Assembly (NCBI GenBank): GCA_003233115.1
Contig: QIKV01000082.1
Span: 1 to 45,621 of the forward strand
DNA from: Oceanospirillales bacterium
Lineage (GTDB): Bacteria > Pseudomonadota > Gammaproteobacteria > Xanthomonadales > SZUA-36
Direction: 5' to 3'
Length of the DNA stretch: 45,621 nucleotides
Position 1 is the first letter of the stretch, and every line of letters starts with the position of its first letter. Below the pieces are notes generated by a model, which had not been told where the DNA came from, did not search any database, and saw only the letters and a program-made list of their open reading frames with translations. The position numbers were made by a program, and so were the translations under genes. Shown one piece after another: positions 1 through 8,071 of this stretch.

Positions 1-39
1 CACCTGAGTTAAAAAGGAACTTCGTGATGCGTTGAGAAA

Positions 40-348
40 TCAGGTGTTCACGATGAACCGGAATCGGTGTTCATGATCGCCGGAATACGCATCGCCTACA
101 ATTCGCAAAATTTCTTCTACGACTGCTTTCTTCCCTATCTCTTCTGAAAGAGCATCAATGAATTGATCCCAAATGTAGTAAGGATTTTCAGCATTAATTT
201 TGTGGTCTGGAAACTTTTGTTTCAGCACATCCAAAATTTCAGGAATTGAGAAGCCGGGCGGAGAACAACCACTACCTACTGCTATAGCCAATCTGTTGGA
301 CAATGCTCTTTTGTAAATCCTATGTTCCACGCCTACAAGTTCAGACAT
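40..348 (-). pseudogene. SIR2-like N-terminal fragment, probably broken
   Basis: A 102-residue reading frame whose first third (AIAVGSGCSPPGFSIPEIL, about residues 21-39) matches the glycine-rich NAD-binding start of SIR2_2-type domains; compare FIGSGVSCSAGLPNW in the intact SIR2 gene nearby. The frame ends with RFIVNT and a TGA, exactly where a SIR2 domain would run into its catalytic TTNYD motif, so the active-site Asn and everything after it are missing. Related SIR2 proteins are several hundred residues long, so this is a fragment, either frameshifted or decayed; a different frame stays open to the window edge. It is divergent from the DUF5677 gene and shares its upstream region. It could instead be a real small protein of unknown role, but the truncation point argues against that. 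Confidence 0.5.
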
Positions 349-377
349 GACTGCTCCAGTTTATTAAGGTTTTGTAG

Positions 378-422
378 TTGCAATTCTGACAGAATGCAAT
401 AGTAAACAGAATGTAATAGCAA
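378..422. promoter_or_regulatory. Palindrome plus 17-nt tandem repeat between divergent genes
   Basis: The 166-nt divergent intergenic region holds an interrupted palindrome (TTGCAATTCTG at 378-388, CAGAATGCAA at 390-399, one bulged base). It overlaps a tandem 17-nt direct repeat (389-405 and 406-422, two differences). This arrangement suits a binding site for a dimeric regulator. No regulator gene is visible next to it, and the start of the island lies off the window. The repeats are seen; the operator role is inferred. Confidence 0.35.
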
Positions 423-514
423 GATGTATTCATAGACAGTGAAGTCACCATAGCAATGACCCATTCAGCCCTATTTAATCATTCTCACAAGAAGCGGGAT
501 TAGTCGTTAAAAAA

Positions 515-1258
515 ATGAAAATCAAAGTTGTATTACTTCCTTCTACAGAACCCGGTAATGGCCTAAGCGCTAGAGTCCGTGACTTGATGGACCGGTATTT
601 TGAAATCCTAACGTTTAAGAATGAAGCTGTCCAATTGACTGCTGCTGCCCACTATTCCCGCGCACAGGAATGTGTCAGCGCAGCGCACAGACTGTTAAAG
701 CACGGCGATTTGCTGGCAGCATTTACGGTAATGCGCTCCGCGTTAGAGACAAGCTACTGTCTGGCTGCTATCGCAGAAGATCCAAAGCAAGCGTTTGAAG
801 TAATGAAGCATGCCTACTTAAAAGAAAGTACTAAGGAATTTCGTGGTCTTCTGGGAAACGGCCATGAAACGATGAAAGACGGAACAAACATTCAGGCGCA
901 AATCGATGACTTAATTGAAAGAAAAAAGGAATTTGAGGGTAAAGGATCAAGTATTTTTGACTTGGCGCGGATTGGAAATAAAGCCGATGAGTACATAACC
1001 TATCGGTTGCTCAGTTCCTATTCACATCCGGCTTCACTGATTTCTGCAGTTAACCATCAGCTTGGCCCCCACGATGAGGGTACGTCGATAAGAGTCGGTC
1101 ATAAGGATGTGATCACTTCCACCGAGTTTGTAATTAACGCGAGTATCGGGTTAGATTGCTTAAGACAAACAGCAATCCACTTGGATATGGAGTTGAATGA
1201 CGAATACGAAGAGCTTGAGTCAGCAATAAACGTAGAATTAGACGTAATTGCCGAATAG
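515..1258 (+). CDS. DUF5677-like protein
   Basis: A 247-residue soluble, mainly helical protein with no signal peptide or membrane segment. The central block AAFTVMRSALETSYCLAAIA (about 69-88) and the later YRLLSSYSHPAS (about 163-174) match the two conserved helices of DUF5677-type proteins, in which an Arg-Ser-x-x-Glu helix pairs with a Ser-x-x-x-His-Pro motif. Family members are uncharacterised and often sit in defence or accessory islands. It stands alone on the plus strand between the SIR2 fragment and the convergent SIR2/HEAT operon. No clear Shine-Dalgarno precedes the ATG, but no better start is available. Base composition is AT-rich like its neighbours and unlike the genes after 5.5 kb. 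The family call is from memory of the motif pattern; function is unknown. Confidence 0.6.
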   Translation: MKIKVVLLPSTEPGNGLSARVRDLMDRYFEILTFKNEAVQLTAAAHYSRAQECVSAAHRLLKHGDLLAAFTVMRSALETSYCLAAIAEDPKQAFEVMKHAYLKESTKEFRGLLGNGHETMKDGTNIQAQIDDLIERKKEFEGKGSSIFDLARIGNKADEYITYRLLSSYSHPASLISAVNHQLGPHDEGTSIRVGHKDVITSTEFVINASIGLDCLRQTAIHLDMELNDEYEELESAINVELDVIAE

Positions 1259-1318
1259 CTTCGTAAACCATTAGTCATCCAATCCCAGGTAGGGAATTGG
1301 AAACGGATGGATCAATCC

Positions 1319-3694
1319 TCATGACTCTGACTCATCAACGCCATATTTAAATTTCCGTAACTCAATTTCCTGGTCAGCACGGATCCGTTCACGCTCTGCG
1401 TCTTCATTAAGCGACCTAATGAAATCTTGTGCAAATTCACGAACCTTCAAGTCGTCCGACTGCAGCCAACTCTTCATTTGTTCAGCTTTTTGCTCAAATG
1501 CCTTAGTGAAACCATATTCGCCACTTACCATACCGGTTTGGGCTAATGCAATACGTATTCCATCCAGTAATTTGTGATTCCTCGGTAACTTCTTTACAAG
1601 AGCTTGGCAGACTCGATATGTGGATGTCTCTCCTCGATAATTTCGCAACACAGCCAATACAACTTCTAGCTCGCGTTCGTTCCCATCCTCGACTTGCTTG
1701 ACAAGCTCGACTTCTAACTCGTCTGTGAAGGTTGGGAACGAGTTTGCTAATAGTTTCGCACCTTTGAAAATGAACATGCTGTAGTTCCCGTCATACCAAC
1801 CCAAAATTTTGGAAAACAATACATCTGGATGCTTTGAAAGTACCTTGTCGAGGTTATGGAACTTAAATGGAATGGCACTATAGTCACTCCTCGGACCTAG
1901 TCCTTCTTCAATCTCCAGTCGTCGTCCAAAGAAGTTAACCAAGCCTCGATAATCTGCTTTCCCAACTTGCTCGAGCATTTCTTCAGTGCCGTAATCAATT
2001 TCTCTTGCCTGTAAGAGGTTGGTGAAAACCACTTTCCTTTCCGATCCGGTCAGGGAATTAGGGAATCCTCCTTTTTGAGCAAAAAACCCACATTGACTTG
2101 CCCAGTCCGTATCTTTGAGAGCTGTAAGTTGCTCAATTGTGGCCTCAAAATTGGAACTCAATTGCTCAGCACCAAACTGATCGAATCGGTCCATGATGAC
2201 CAAAACGATCTCTGTCAAAACAGCGGTATTGTTCGTGGCAATCGATTTATCAGTGATTTTCTGGAAGAGTTCTTTGTCAATTTCGGCAACAGAACGAAAC
2301 AGGCGACAACAAGAGAAGATATTTAGATTCTTTTGCACCCAGTCACTCATTACCTGGCGGAGTTCATCTCTGAGTTGGGAGTTCCAAAGACCTCGTAGAG
2401 TGGATATTAGAACTGGTTCAATTTCCTCATACCTTCCAGTGACCAGTCTTAATGTGCTCTGAGGTTGAAGGTTGGCTAGCCGTTCCATAAACCGATAGAA
2501 GGTTGGAAATGTTGCCAGGTCTCGCGACTCAGTACGGCAGAATAGAATTACTCTCTTTTCCCAATCAGCGAAATTGTTATTATTGACACTGGCAACCCAC
2601 TTCTCTGCACGTTTGCTGCGCTCTTCAGAATTCAATATCCTGTCAGGATTGCTTGACGACAGCGACTCTTGCCAATCGACAAAAACCCCTTCAAAGCCTA
2701 CTAGATCACGATATATCTTGTACTCTTCCATTTGAGATATTTCATGCTCGATTTTTAGTGCTTCCTCAGATACCTGACCAGAAGTGGATCTGTAGAAATC
2801 CCAATAGGAATTGTGCTCAATTTTTTGCACGATCTGTAGATCTGCACCACTAAGCAGTGACCTGTAAAACCGGAGAACAACCAAAGTGTCATTGTTGATC
2901 ATTTCAAGAGAATAATCGTCAATCCCATGTTGCGAATAGGTTGAGGTTGCCTCATTAAGTGAACTTATAACCTGTTTCTGCCAGCTAACAGCATTGTCAT
3001 AAAAATAAATCTGCTTTAGAAGTTGGATTGACCTGTTCCGTAGCGTTCTGATATCGTCTCCAGCCGGGATGGCGCCACTGGAAATTGTTACTTTCTTATA
3101 GTCCCAACGATAGCCACTTATATTGGAAGCAAGAAATTCCCTCAGAATATTGAGTATTGTTGAACCTTGTTGTTTAATTTTTACTTGGGAAAGCGTTTCA
3201 AGTTTTCCAAGAAGCATTAGCTGTGGTTGAACACCAATTTTAGTGAACACGTTTAAGTCGATGTTCGCCAGTTCACCAAGATGTTTGTCAGCGGCAACTC
3301 GAATTTTTTCGACTTCAGAGTCGCAAAATTTGAACAGGCCATCAATCACCGTATCAGGAGCAAGATATCTCAGCTGAGACAATAGCCCTACAGCGTTAAC
3401 TTGAATTTTTTCAATGGAAAAGTACTCGTCTGAAACAAAACCTCCAGGAACAACCAAATCCACACGTCCTACGGAGTCAACAAAATCAATGATGTCCTTG
3501 CTTGCCTTTTCAGGCATCCGGTGTACAAATATAGATAACAGATCCAGTCCATGATCCAATTTTGTAAATTCATTAGAGTTCGTCAGAATCTCCATTAAGT
3601 TGGAGTACTCTTTCTCCAATAGAGAGTCTGCCTCTCCACCTTCCATGTTGGCCAGCTTCTCCAACACCGACTTTCGAACTGATTCACTCATCAT
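1319..3694 (-). CDS. Large all-helical (HEAT-like) partner of SIR2 protein
   Basis: A 791-residue soluble protein without signal peptide, membrane segment or recognisable catalytic motif. Its pattern of repeated amphipathic helices (for example around 100-150, where VNAVGLLSQLRYLAPDTVID and KIRVAADKHLGELANID look like HEAT units, and again around 640-760) suggests an alpha-solenoid. The C-terminus is a charged helix. It starts inside the end of the SIR2-like gene with an 11-nt overlap, so the two are translationally coupled. AGGAG lies just upstream of two consecutive ATG codons, and the second (3691) has the better spacing. In single-chain SIR2 defence proteins such as DSR1/DSR2, a C-terminal helical-repeat region senses the phage protein and holds the NADase inactive; by analogy this could be the sensor or regulator subunit. 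That role is inference. I do not recognise a named family. Confidence 0.75.
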   Translation of the reverse strand: MMSESVRKSVLEKLANMEGGEADSLLEKEYSNLMEILTNSNEFTKLDHGLDLLSIFVHRMPEKASKDIIDFVDSVGRVDLVVPGGFVSDEYFSIEKIQVNAVGLLSQLRYLAPDTVIDGLFKFCDSEVEKIRVAADKHLGELANIDLNVFTKIGVQPQLMLLGKLETLSQVKIKQQGSTILNILREFLASNISGYRWDYKKVTISSGAIPAGDDIRTLRNRSIQLLKQIYFYDNAVSWQKQVISSLNEATSTYSQHGIDDYSLEMINNDTLVVLRFYRSLLSGADLQIVQKIEHNSYWDFYRSTSGQVSEEALKIEHEISQMEEYKIYRDLVGFEGVFVDWQESLSSSNPDRILNSEERSKRAEKWVASVNNNNFADWEKRVILFCRTESRDLATFPTFYRFMERLANLQPQSTLRLVTGRYEEIEPVLISTLRGLWNSQLRDELRQVMSDWVQKNLNIFSCCRLFRSVAEIDKELFQKITDKSIATNNTAVLTEIVLVIMDRFDQFGAEQLSSNFEATIEQLTALKDTDWASQCGFFAQKGGFPNSLTGSERKVVFTNLLQAREIDYGTEEMLEQVGKADYRGLVNFFGRRLEIEEGLGPRSDYSAIPFKFHNLDKVLSKHPDVLFSKILGWYDGNYSMFIFKGAKLLANSFPTFTDELEVELVKQVEDGNERELEVVLAVLRNYRGETSTYRVCQALVKKLPRNHKLLDGIRIALAQTGMVSGEYGFTKAFEQKAEQMKSWLQSDDLKVREFAQDFIRSLNEDAERERIRADQEIELRKFKYGVDESES

Positions 3695-4889
3695 CCGCTC
3701 CTGCTAACAATATCTCTGCATCACCCATGTACTGAGCTGCAACGGCAGAGATAAAGTCTTTGTCAACTGGGAATACTATTCCCGATGAAAACCGCAGTAT
3801 TCCCTCATGGGCAAGCCACTTGTAGTTCCGCTCGAAGGATTCTGAGTCAACATCCGGTTTCAACTTTTCGACAGCTTCAAAAAGACCATCTCGACTGTTT
3901 AGCGGATTCCAGTGACAAGCACTTAATATCTTCCTGCGGAGCAGAGCGTCATCCGGCGCAATTAGATCTATTCGCTCTGATATATTCTCTGGCGTGAACT
4001 CACGGTGTACTTGGTTTTCTTCAGCACTTAATGAAGTTCTTGGCTCAGATTCTTCCTTCATATCACTGACTTTTTTGTAAATTGAAGCAAGTACGTCTTC
4101 AAGTGCAGAATGGTCGCCATTACTGGACGGGTACGAGATGACGTCAATGCTTTTTGAATTCTTAATTACACCTCGCTCAATATCATCCACATTCGGATTG
4201 ATCGAAAAAATATTTTCGATCGTGCCACCATATCTCTGCGTTAATTGTTCTAGTATGAAATCGAGGTCAGGATCCTGTAACCCCATACCCAACATAACTA
4301 CCGATCGAGATTTCAGAAGAGTACTTATGGTATCGCTGACAATAGGCAGGGTATGCATAATCCTTGCATAGCTTATCGACGTGAGGACTATTGATTCTGT
4401 GTCGCTTACATCTCCGTGGTACTTGTAGACAAAATTCTGAGCGGAATTTGACTGGATCCTCGCAAGTAATTGCTTGTCATCGTTAGTCACAACATCAAGA
4501 GACTCGCCAGGATTTGCCTGGGCAAATGATTTTTCAATAAGCTCATCGTAATTAGTAGTAATGAAGCAAGTCAGACCGAATGCCATTATTCGATCGTGAA
4601 GAGTCCCGGGTTGGGCATCTTGCAATGACTTCTGTTGGTCAAAGAATTGTGTTCGTTCGCAAGGATTCAGTTGTGCATCCAAATAGCTTGCAGCTTCGCT
4701 TAAATTTCCTCGACGAATATGATCGTTTGCCCCGGCTACATCCTTACCAATTCCAACACAAAATGTAGAATACGATTCAAGTAGATCAGGCCAATTCGGT
4801 AACCCAGCACTACAGGACACCCCAGAACCAATGAAAAGCACTGTGTCAGGTTTTCCGAGTGCCCTTACTAGTTTTTCAGTGACATCCAC
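3684..4889 (-). CDS. SIR2-family (SIR2_2-like) NAD-hydrolase-type protein
   Basis: A SIR2-like Rossmann domain covers about residues 15-260: NAD-binding GSG (21-23) in FIGSGVSCSAGLPNW, the catalytic-type Asn in TTNYDE (about N113) and the His of KYHGD (about H158), then VVMLGMGLQDPDLDFIL. Bacterial proteins of this type usually degrade NAD+ in anti-phage abortive infection rather than deacetylate proteins. The last ~100 residues look like a small winged-helix-type helical domain. The start is uncertain: a TTG at 4955 would add 22 residues but has no ribosome site, whereas GTG at 4889 has AGGGGA six bases upstream, so I chose it. The next gene overlaps by 11 nt, implying a fixed two-protein system. 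No Argonaute, HerA or TIR gene is adjacent, which separates it from SPARSA, SIR2-HerA and Thoeris. Confidence 0.85.
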   Translation of the reverse strand: MDVTEKLVRALGKPDTVLFIGSGVSCSAGLPNWPDLLESYSTFCVGIGKDVAGANDHIRRGNLSEAASYLDAQLNPCERTQFFDQQKSLQDAQPGTLHDRIMAFGLTCFITTNYDELIEKSFAQANPGESLDVVTNDDKQLLARIQSNSAQNFVYKYHGDVSDTESIVLTSISYARIMHTLPIVSDTISTLLKSRSVVMLGMGLQDPDLDFILEQLTQRYGGTIENIFSINPNVDDIERGVIKNSKSIDVISYPSSNGDHSALEDVLASIYKKVSDMKEESEPRTSLSAEENQVHREFTPENISERIDLIAPDDALLRRKILSACHWNPLNSRDGLFEAVEKLKPDVDSESFERNYKWLAHEGILRFSSGIVFPVDKDFISAVAAQYMGDAEILLAGADDE

Positions 4890-5167
4890 AAAAAATCCCC
4901 TAGGGTCAGTTTGTCTACTGGCTGATTTGAAGCTTATGTCGATTACGAACGACAAACAGATGTGAGAATATATGCAATCATAACGGGAGACGAGGCTTTT
5001 TTAAGTTCTAGTCTGCCATGGCTTTCAAAATGGACGTTCTATCAGTATGAAGCAGGCTGTTTGGCAATTATTCTCACCCCGTCTGTATGAAGGTAATTCT
5101 GGACAATTCTTATAGGAGATCTGTCCAGAAGCATGGGTATGCTGAAGTGGGTACAATGGTGGTACAA

Positions 5168-5197
5168 AATAAAACCCCTAATTAAAGGGGCTTTATT
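5168..5197. terminator. Bidirectional intrinsic terminator (orphan)
   Basis: Arms 5168-5179 and 5186-5197 pair over 12 positions with one mismatch around a 6-base AT loop; the CCCC/GGGG core is flanked by A-rich and T-rich tracts, giving a U-tract in either direction. No intact gene ends here, so it may be the leftover of a lost gene, or may insulate the SIR2 operon from the TetR operon. Confidence 0.6.
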
Positions 5198-5472
5198 TCA
5201 ATACCTTACGATATTATTTGGCATAGAGCATTGGGAGACAAATTCGGGTTCATTGCACACTATTTGCACATGTAACTACCTATCTATTTGATACATATAC
5301 TTAATACTACCCATCCATCATCGGCGCGACCGAAAGTGTCCGGTTTAATCCAGTTTTGCCTGCGCTACTCATCGGTGTCAATTTTACAGACTCCTCTGCA
5401 AAATCAACAGGCAATCAATAAGCGGCGCCCTGAAAAAGAAAAACAGGATACTCCACAGGATATTCCTTGTAT

Positions 5473-5492
5473 TTAATTAACTGTTTAATTAA
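5473..5492. promoter_or_regulatory. Candidate TetR autoregulatory operator
   Basis: A perfect inverted repeat TTAATTAA-CTGT-TTAATTAA ends nine bases before the TetR start codon. TetR-family regulators usually repress their own promoter through such sites. The repeat is very AT-rich and could alternatively be promoter sequence. No clear Shine-Dalgarno precedes the gene, so the mRNA may be leaderless or poorly translated. Confidence 0.4.
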
Positions 5493-5501
5493 TATATCAA
5501 G

Positions 5502-6146
5502 ATGCAACAAACGAAACATTCATCAGACCGGCCCTGTGGCCGGCCGGCCGACACCGATTATCAAGACCTCAAAGCACTGATACTTAATGCTGCAGAGCAT
5601 CTGTTTACGAACCATGGCTACGCAGGTTCGTCCATCAGAAGCATCGCGGATGCTGCCGGTGTTAACCCTGCTTTGGTGCACTATTACTTCGGCAACAAGC
5701 ACGAATTGCTGCGGGCTGCCATTGAGCGCTCGCTCAAACCAATGGTTGCTGCCCTGGCCGCGCTAAAGTACGAAAAAGAGGCCTCTGTTGAGGACATAGC
5801 GAGCCTGCTGATATCCATGGCAGCAGAACAACCGAACATACCGCACCTGCTGGTAAGGGAAGTCTTTCTGCCCGGTGGCGAAATGCAGGCGTACTTTCTT
5901 GAGAACCTTGCACCACAGCTTGGCGGTGCCCTGCCGGCATTGTTGGAGCGGGAAAAAAGGGCCGGAAAATTACGTGCCGATATTGATCCGGCCTACTCGG
6001 CCCTGATGGTGCTGGCGGTGTGTTTCTTCCCATTTGTCGCCCGGCCACTGGCTGAACCCGTACTCGGCATCAACTTCGAGGCCGACGGCACAGCTACGCT
6101 CATAAAATGTGTTGCAGATCTATTCAAACGAGGCATGGCAGCATGA
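5502..6146 (+). CDS. TetR/AcrR-family transcriptional regulator (CecR-like)
   Basis: A 214-residue regulator with the classic TetR DNA-binding domain: LILNAAEHLFTNHGYAGSSI leads into the helix-turn-helix IRSIADAAGVNPALVHYYF (about 45-63), followed by a helical ligand-binding and dimer domain. It opens an operon with a HlyD-type adaptor, an ABC ATPase and an ABC-2 permease. This is the layout of E. coli cecR-ybhGFSR, whose regulator controls a drug-efflux ABC system. Its stop overlaps the start of the adaptor gene (ATGA). The palindrome just upstream suggests autorepression, with some small toxic molecule as inducer. Ligand unknown. Confidence 0.9.
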   Translation: MQQTKHSSDRPCGRPADTDYQDLKALILNAAEHLFTNHGYAGSSIRSIADAAGVNPALVHYYFGNKHELLRAAIERSLKPMVAALAALKYEKEASVEDIASLLISMAAEQPNIPHLLVREVFLPGGEMQAYFLENLAPQLGGALPALLEREKRAGKLRADIDPAYSALMVLAVCFFPFVARPLAEPVLGINFEADGTATLIKCVADLFKRGMAA

Positions 6147-7108
6147 TGTACAAAATAGGCTCGATAGCAGTTTTATTGTTCGCACTGACCGCCTGTAACG
6201 ATGCTGAAGAAACCTACATGCTTGGAACACTGGAGCGCGACCGGGTTGAGGTCAGCGTAGAAAGCAGCGAACCCATCATCGCAATTCACGTTCAGGATGG
6301 CCAGGTGCTGAAAGTGGGTGACCTTATCCTCGAACAGGATCCTGCCAGGCTGGAAAGGGTGCTGGCGCAACAAGCCGCCTTGAGGGACCAGGCCGCGGCG
6401 CGGCTTGCGGAACTGCAACGCGGTCCCCGACCCGAAACAATCCGTGAAGCCCGCGCGCAACTGGAATCTGCACAGGCTTCAGCCAGGAACACTGCAGCGA
6501 ACCTCGTGCGTGCCAAAGAAGTTTTTGCCCGTGATCTCTCTAATCAGTCCACTCTGGATTCCGCAATTACACGCTGGAAAACTGCTTCAGCAGCAGAACA
6601 GGCAGCAAGCCAATCTCTGGAAAAACTGTTAAACGGCACTACCGTTGAAGAACTGAACCAGGCGATAGCCGCGCTTGCAGCAACACAAGCCAGGGTCAGC
6701 CAGTATGAGTTGGATCTTGAGCGCCTTAAAATCTACGCACCCGTCAACGGTATGCTTGACAAACGCCTGTACCAGCTAGGTGAACGCCCACAGCCAGGTG
6801 CAACGGTTGCCGTGATACTGGATGCCGCCAGAACATACGCCCGCATTTATGTCCCGGAGCCGTTGCGGACTTCAGTACAACCGGGCAAGCGGCTCACTGT
6901 CAAAATCGACGGTGAAAGCCAAGCATTTACCGGAACTGTCCGGTGGGTGTCGGCGGATGCCACTTTTACCCCATATTTCGCGCTGACCGAGCACGACCGC
7001 TCTCGGCTGAGCTACCTGGCAGAAATTGCCCTGCCGGATGCTGATGCCCTGCCATCAGGTGTGCCGCTTGAAGCAGATTTCCCGGCCAGTGCGCTGTCCA
7101 GTGACTGA
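6143..7108 (+). CDS. HlyD/YbhG-like membrane-fusion lipoprotein
   Basis: The start is taken at the ATG overlapping the TetR stop (ATGA), which gives a short signal ending in the lipobox LTAC, so the protein is probably lipid-anchored in the periplasm. Order of parts: a biotinyl-lipoyl half-motif (AIHVQDGQVLKVGDLILEQD, about 46-65), a long Ala/Gln/Glu-rich coiled coil (about 70-195), the second lipoyl half (RLKIYAPVNGMLDKRL, about 201-216) and a beta-barrel region. It would connect the inner-membrane ABC pump to an outer-membrane channel; no TolC gene is in this operon, so the channel must come from elsewhere. It matches E. coli YbhG in layout and position. Confidence 0.85.
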   Translation: MMYKIGSIAVLLFALTACNDAEETYMLGTLERDRVEVSVESSEPIIAIHVQDGQVLKVGDLILEQDPARLERVLAQQAALRDQAAARLAELQRGPRPETIREARAQLESAQASARNTAANLVRAKEVFARDLSNQSTLDSAITRWKTASAAEQAASQSLEKLLNGTTVEELNQAIAALAATQARVSQYELDLERLKIYAPVNGMLDKRLYQLGERPQPGATVAVILDAARTYARIYVPEPLRTSVQPGKRLTVKIDGESQAFTGTVRWVSADATFTPYFALTEHDRSRLSYLAEIALPDADALPSGVPLEADFPASALSSD

Positions 7109-7132
7109 TCTATCGGCGAAAAGAACCCGGCA

Positions 7133-8071
7133 ATGACTGAACTGGCGATACATGCGCGTAATCTATGCAAGGACTTTGGTCAGGTGAAGGCGGTGCAATC
7201 ACTGAACCTGGAGATTCCCCGCTCCCGGATCTACGGTTTTCTGGGTCCCAACGGATCAGGGAAAACCACTGCCATCCGTATGTTGTGCGGACTGCTCACA
7301 CCCACGTCCGGTGATATCAATGTGCTGGGTTACTCCATTCCAGACGAAGCCGAGGCGCTACGTTTAAAGGTGGGCTATATGACACAAAGCTTTTCCCTGT
7401 TCGACGACCTGACCATCGAAGAGAACCTGCAATTTATTGCCGACATTTACACCCTCGATCGAAAATTCAAGCGGCACAGGATCGGACTGTCTGCTGAACG
7501 CTACAAGTTGACCAGTTTCTTAAAAAAAAGAGCCAGCGAGATCAGTGGGGGTGAGAAGCAACGTCTGGCGTTGGCCGCAGCTACATTACACAACCCGGAA
7601 CTGCTTTTTCTGGACGAACCGACCAGTTCGGTTGACCCGGTGAACCGCCGGATATTCTGGGAGGCCTTGTTCGACCTTGTCGATGAAGGTACGACTATCC
7701 TGGTTTCCACTCACTATATGGAAGAGGCGGAGCGGTGCCATGCGCTGGCGATACTGGATAAGGGTTTATTGATGGCCGAAGGCAGCCCCGCTGAACTGCG
7801 GGAAAGGATTGACGCAAGCATTGTCACCGTCGAATCTGATCAGCCACGCCAGGTCGGCAAAATGCTTGAACAGCTATCTTTTGTCCACAGCTCTACCCAG
7901 GTAGGCCAACTGTTACGCGTCATGGTCGCCATTGATCAGGCCACACCGGAAAAAGCCGTCAGTGATGCAATCAAGCAGGCAGGTCTGAGTTTAATACACT
8001 GCAATATTGCCAGGCCGGGATTGGAGGATGTGTTTGTCGCTGCCACCCGTACGCAGGTGGATACGCTATGA
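7133..8071 (+). CDS. ABC transporter ATP-binding protein (YbhF-like, single domain)
   Basis: A 312-residue nucleotide-binding subunit with all ABC motifs: Walker A GPNGSGKTT (38-46), Q-loop Gln (~85), signature ISGGE (137-141), Walker B LLFLDEP (157-163) and switch His in STHYMEEAE (~194). The C-terminal 100 residues are the accessory domain common in drug and polysaccharide exporters of the ABC-2 class. E. coli YbhF carries two ATPase domains in one chain, whereas this protein has one and probably works as a homodimer with the downstream permease. The next gene starts inside its end (ATGA), so the two are co-translated. Substrate is likely a drug or hydrophobic small molecule, inferred from the operon type only. 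Confidence 0.92.
   Translation: MTELAIHARNLCKDFGQVKAVQSLNLEIPRSRIYGFLGPNGSGKTTAIRMLCGLLTPTSGDINVLGYSIPDEAEALRLKVGYMTQSFSLFDDLTIEENLQFIADIYTLDRKFKRHRIGLSAERYKLTSFLKKRASEISGGEKQRLALAAATLHNPELLFLDEPTSSVDPVNRRIFWEALFDLVDEGTTILVSTHYMEEAERCHALAILDKGLLMAEGSPAELRERIDASIVTVESDQPRQVGKMLEQLSFVHSSTQVGQLLRVMVAIDQATPEKAVSDAIKQAGLSLIHCNIARPGLEDVFVAATRTQVDTL

Larger units (their letters stand above)
4956..5501. other. Gene-poor junction between AT-rich island and core
   Basis: About 550 bases without a convincing gene. The region contains an orphan hairpin terminator (5168-5197) not attached to any visible gene end, two TGCACA-type words near 5255-5275, and a palindrome just before the TetR gene. Short open frames here have no coding character. 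Composition changes from AT-rich to GC-richer across this stretch, so it may be the island boundary, but I see no integrase, tRNA or clear attachment-site duplication. Confidence 0.4.

Noticed and set aside
5150-5300. Possible tRNA or attachment site with GGGTTCATT near 5247
   Set aside because: No cloverleaf can be drawn and no duplicated core sequence was found; only a weak resemblance to a T-loop.
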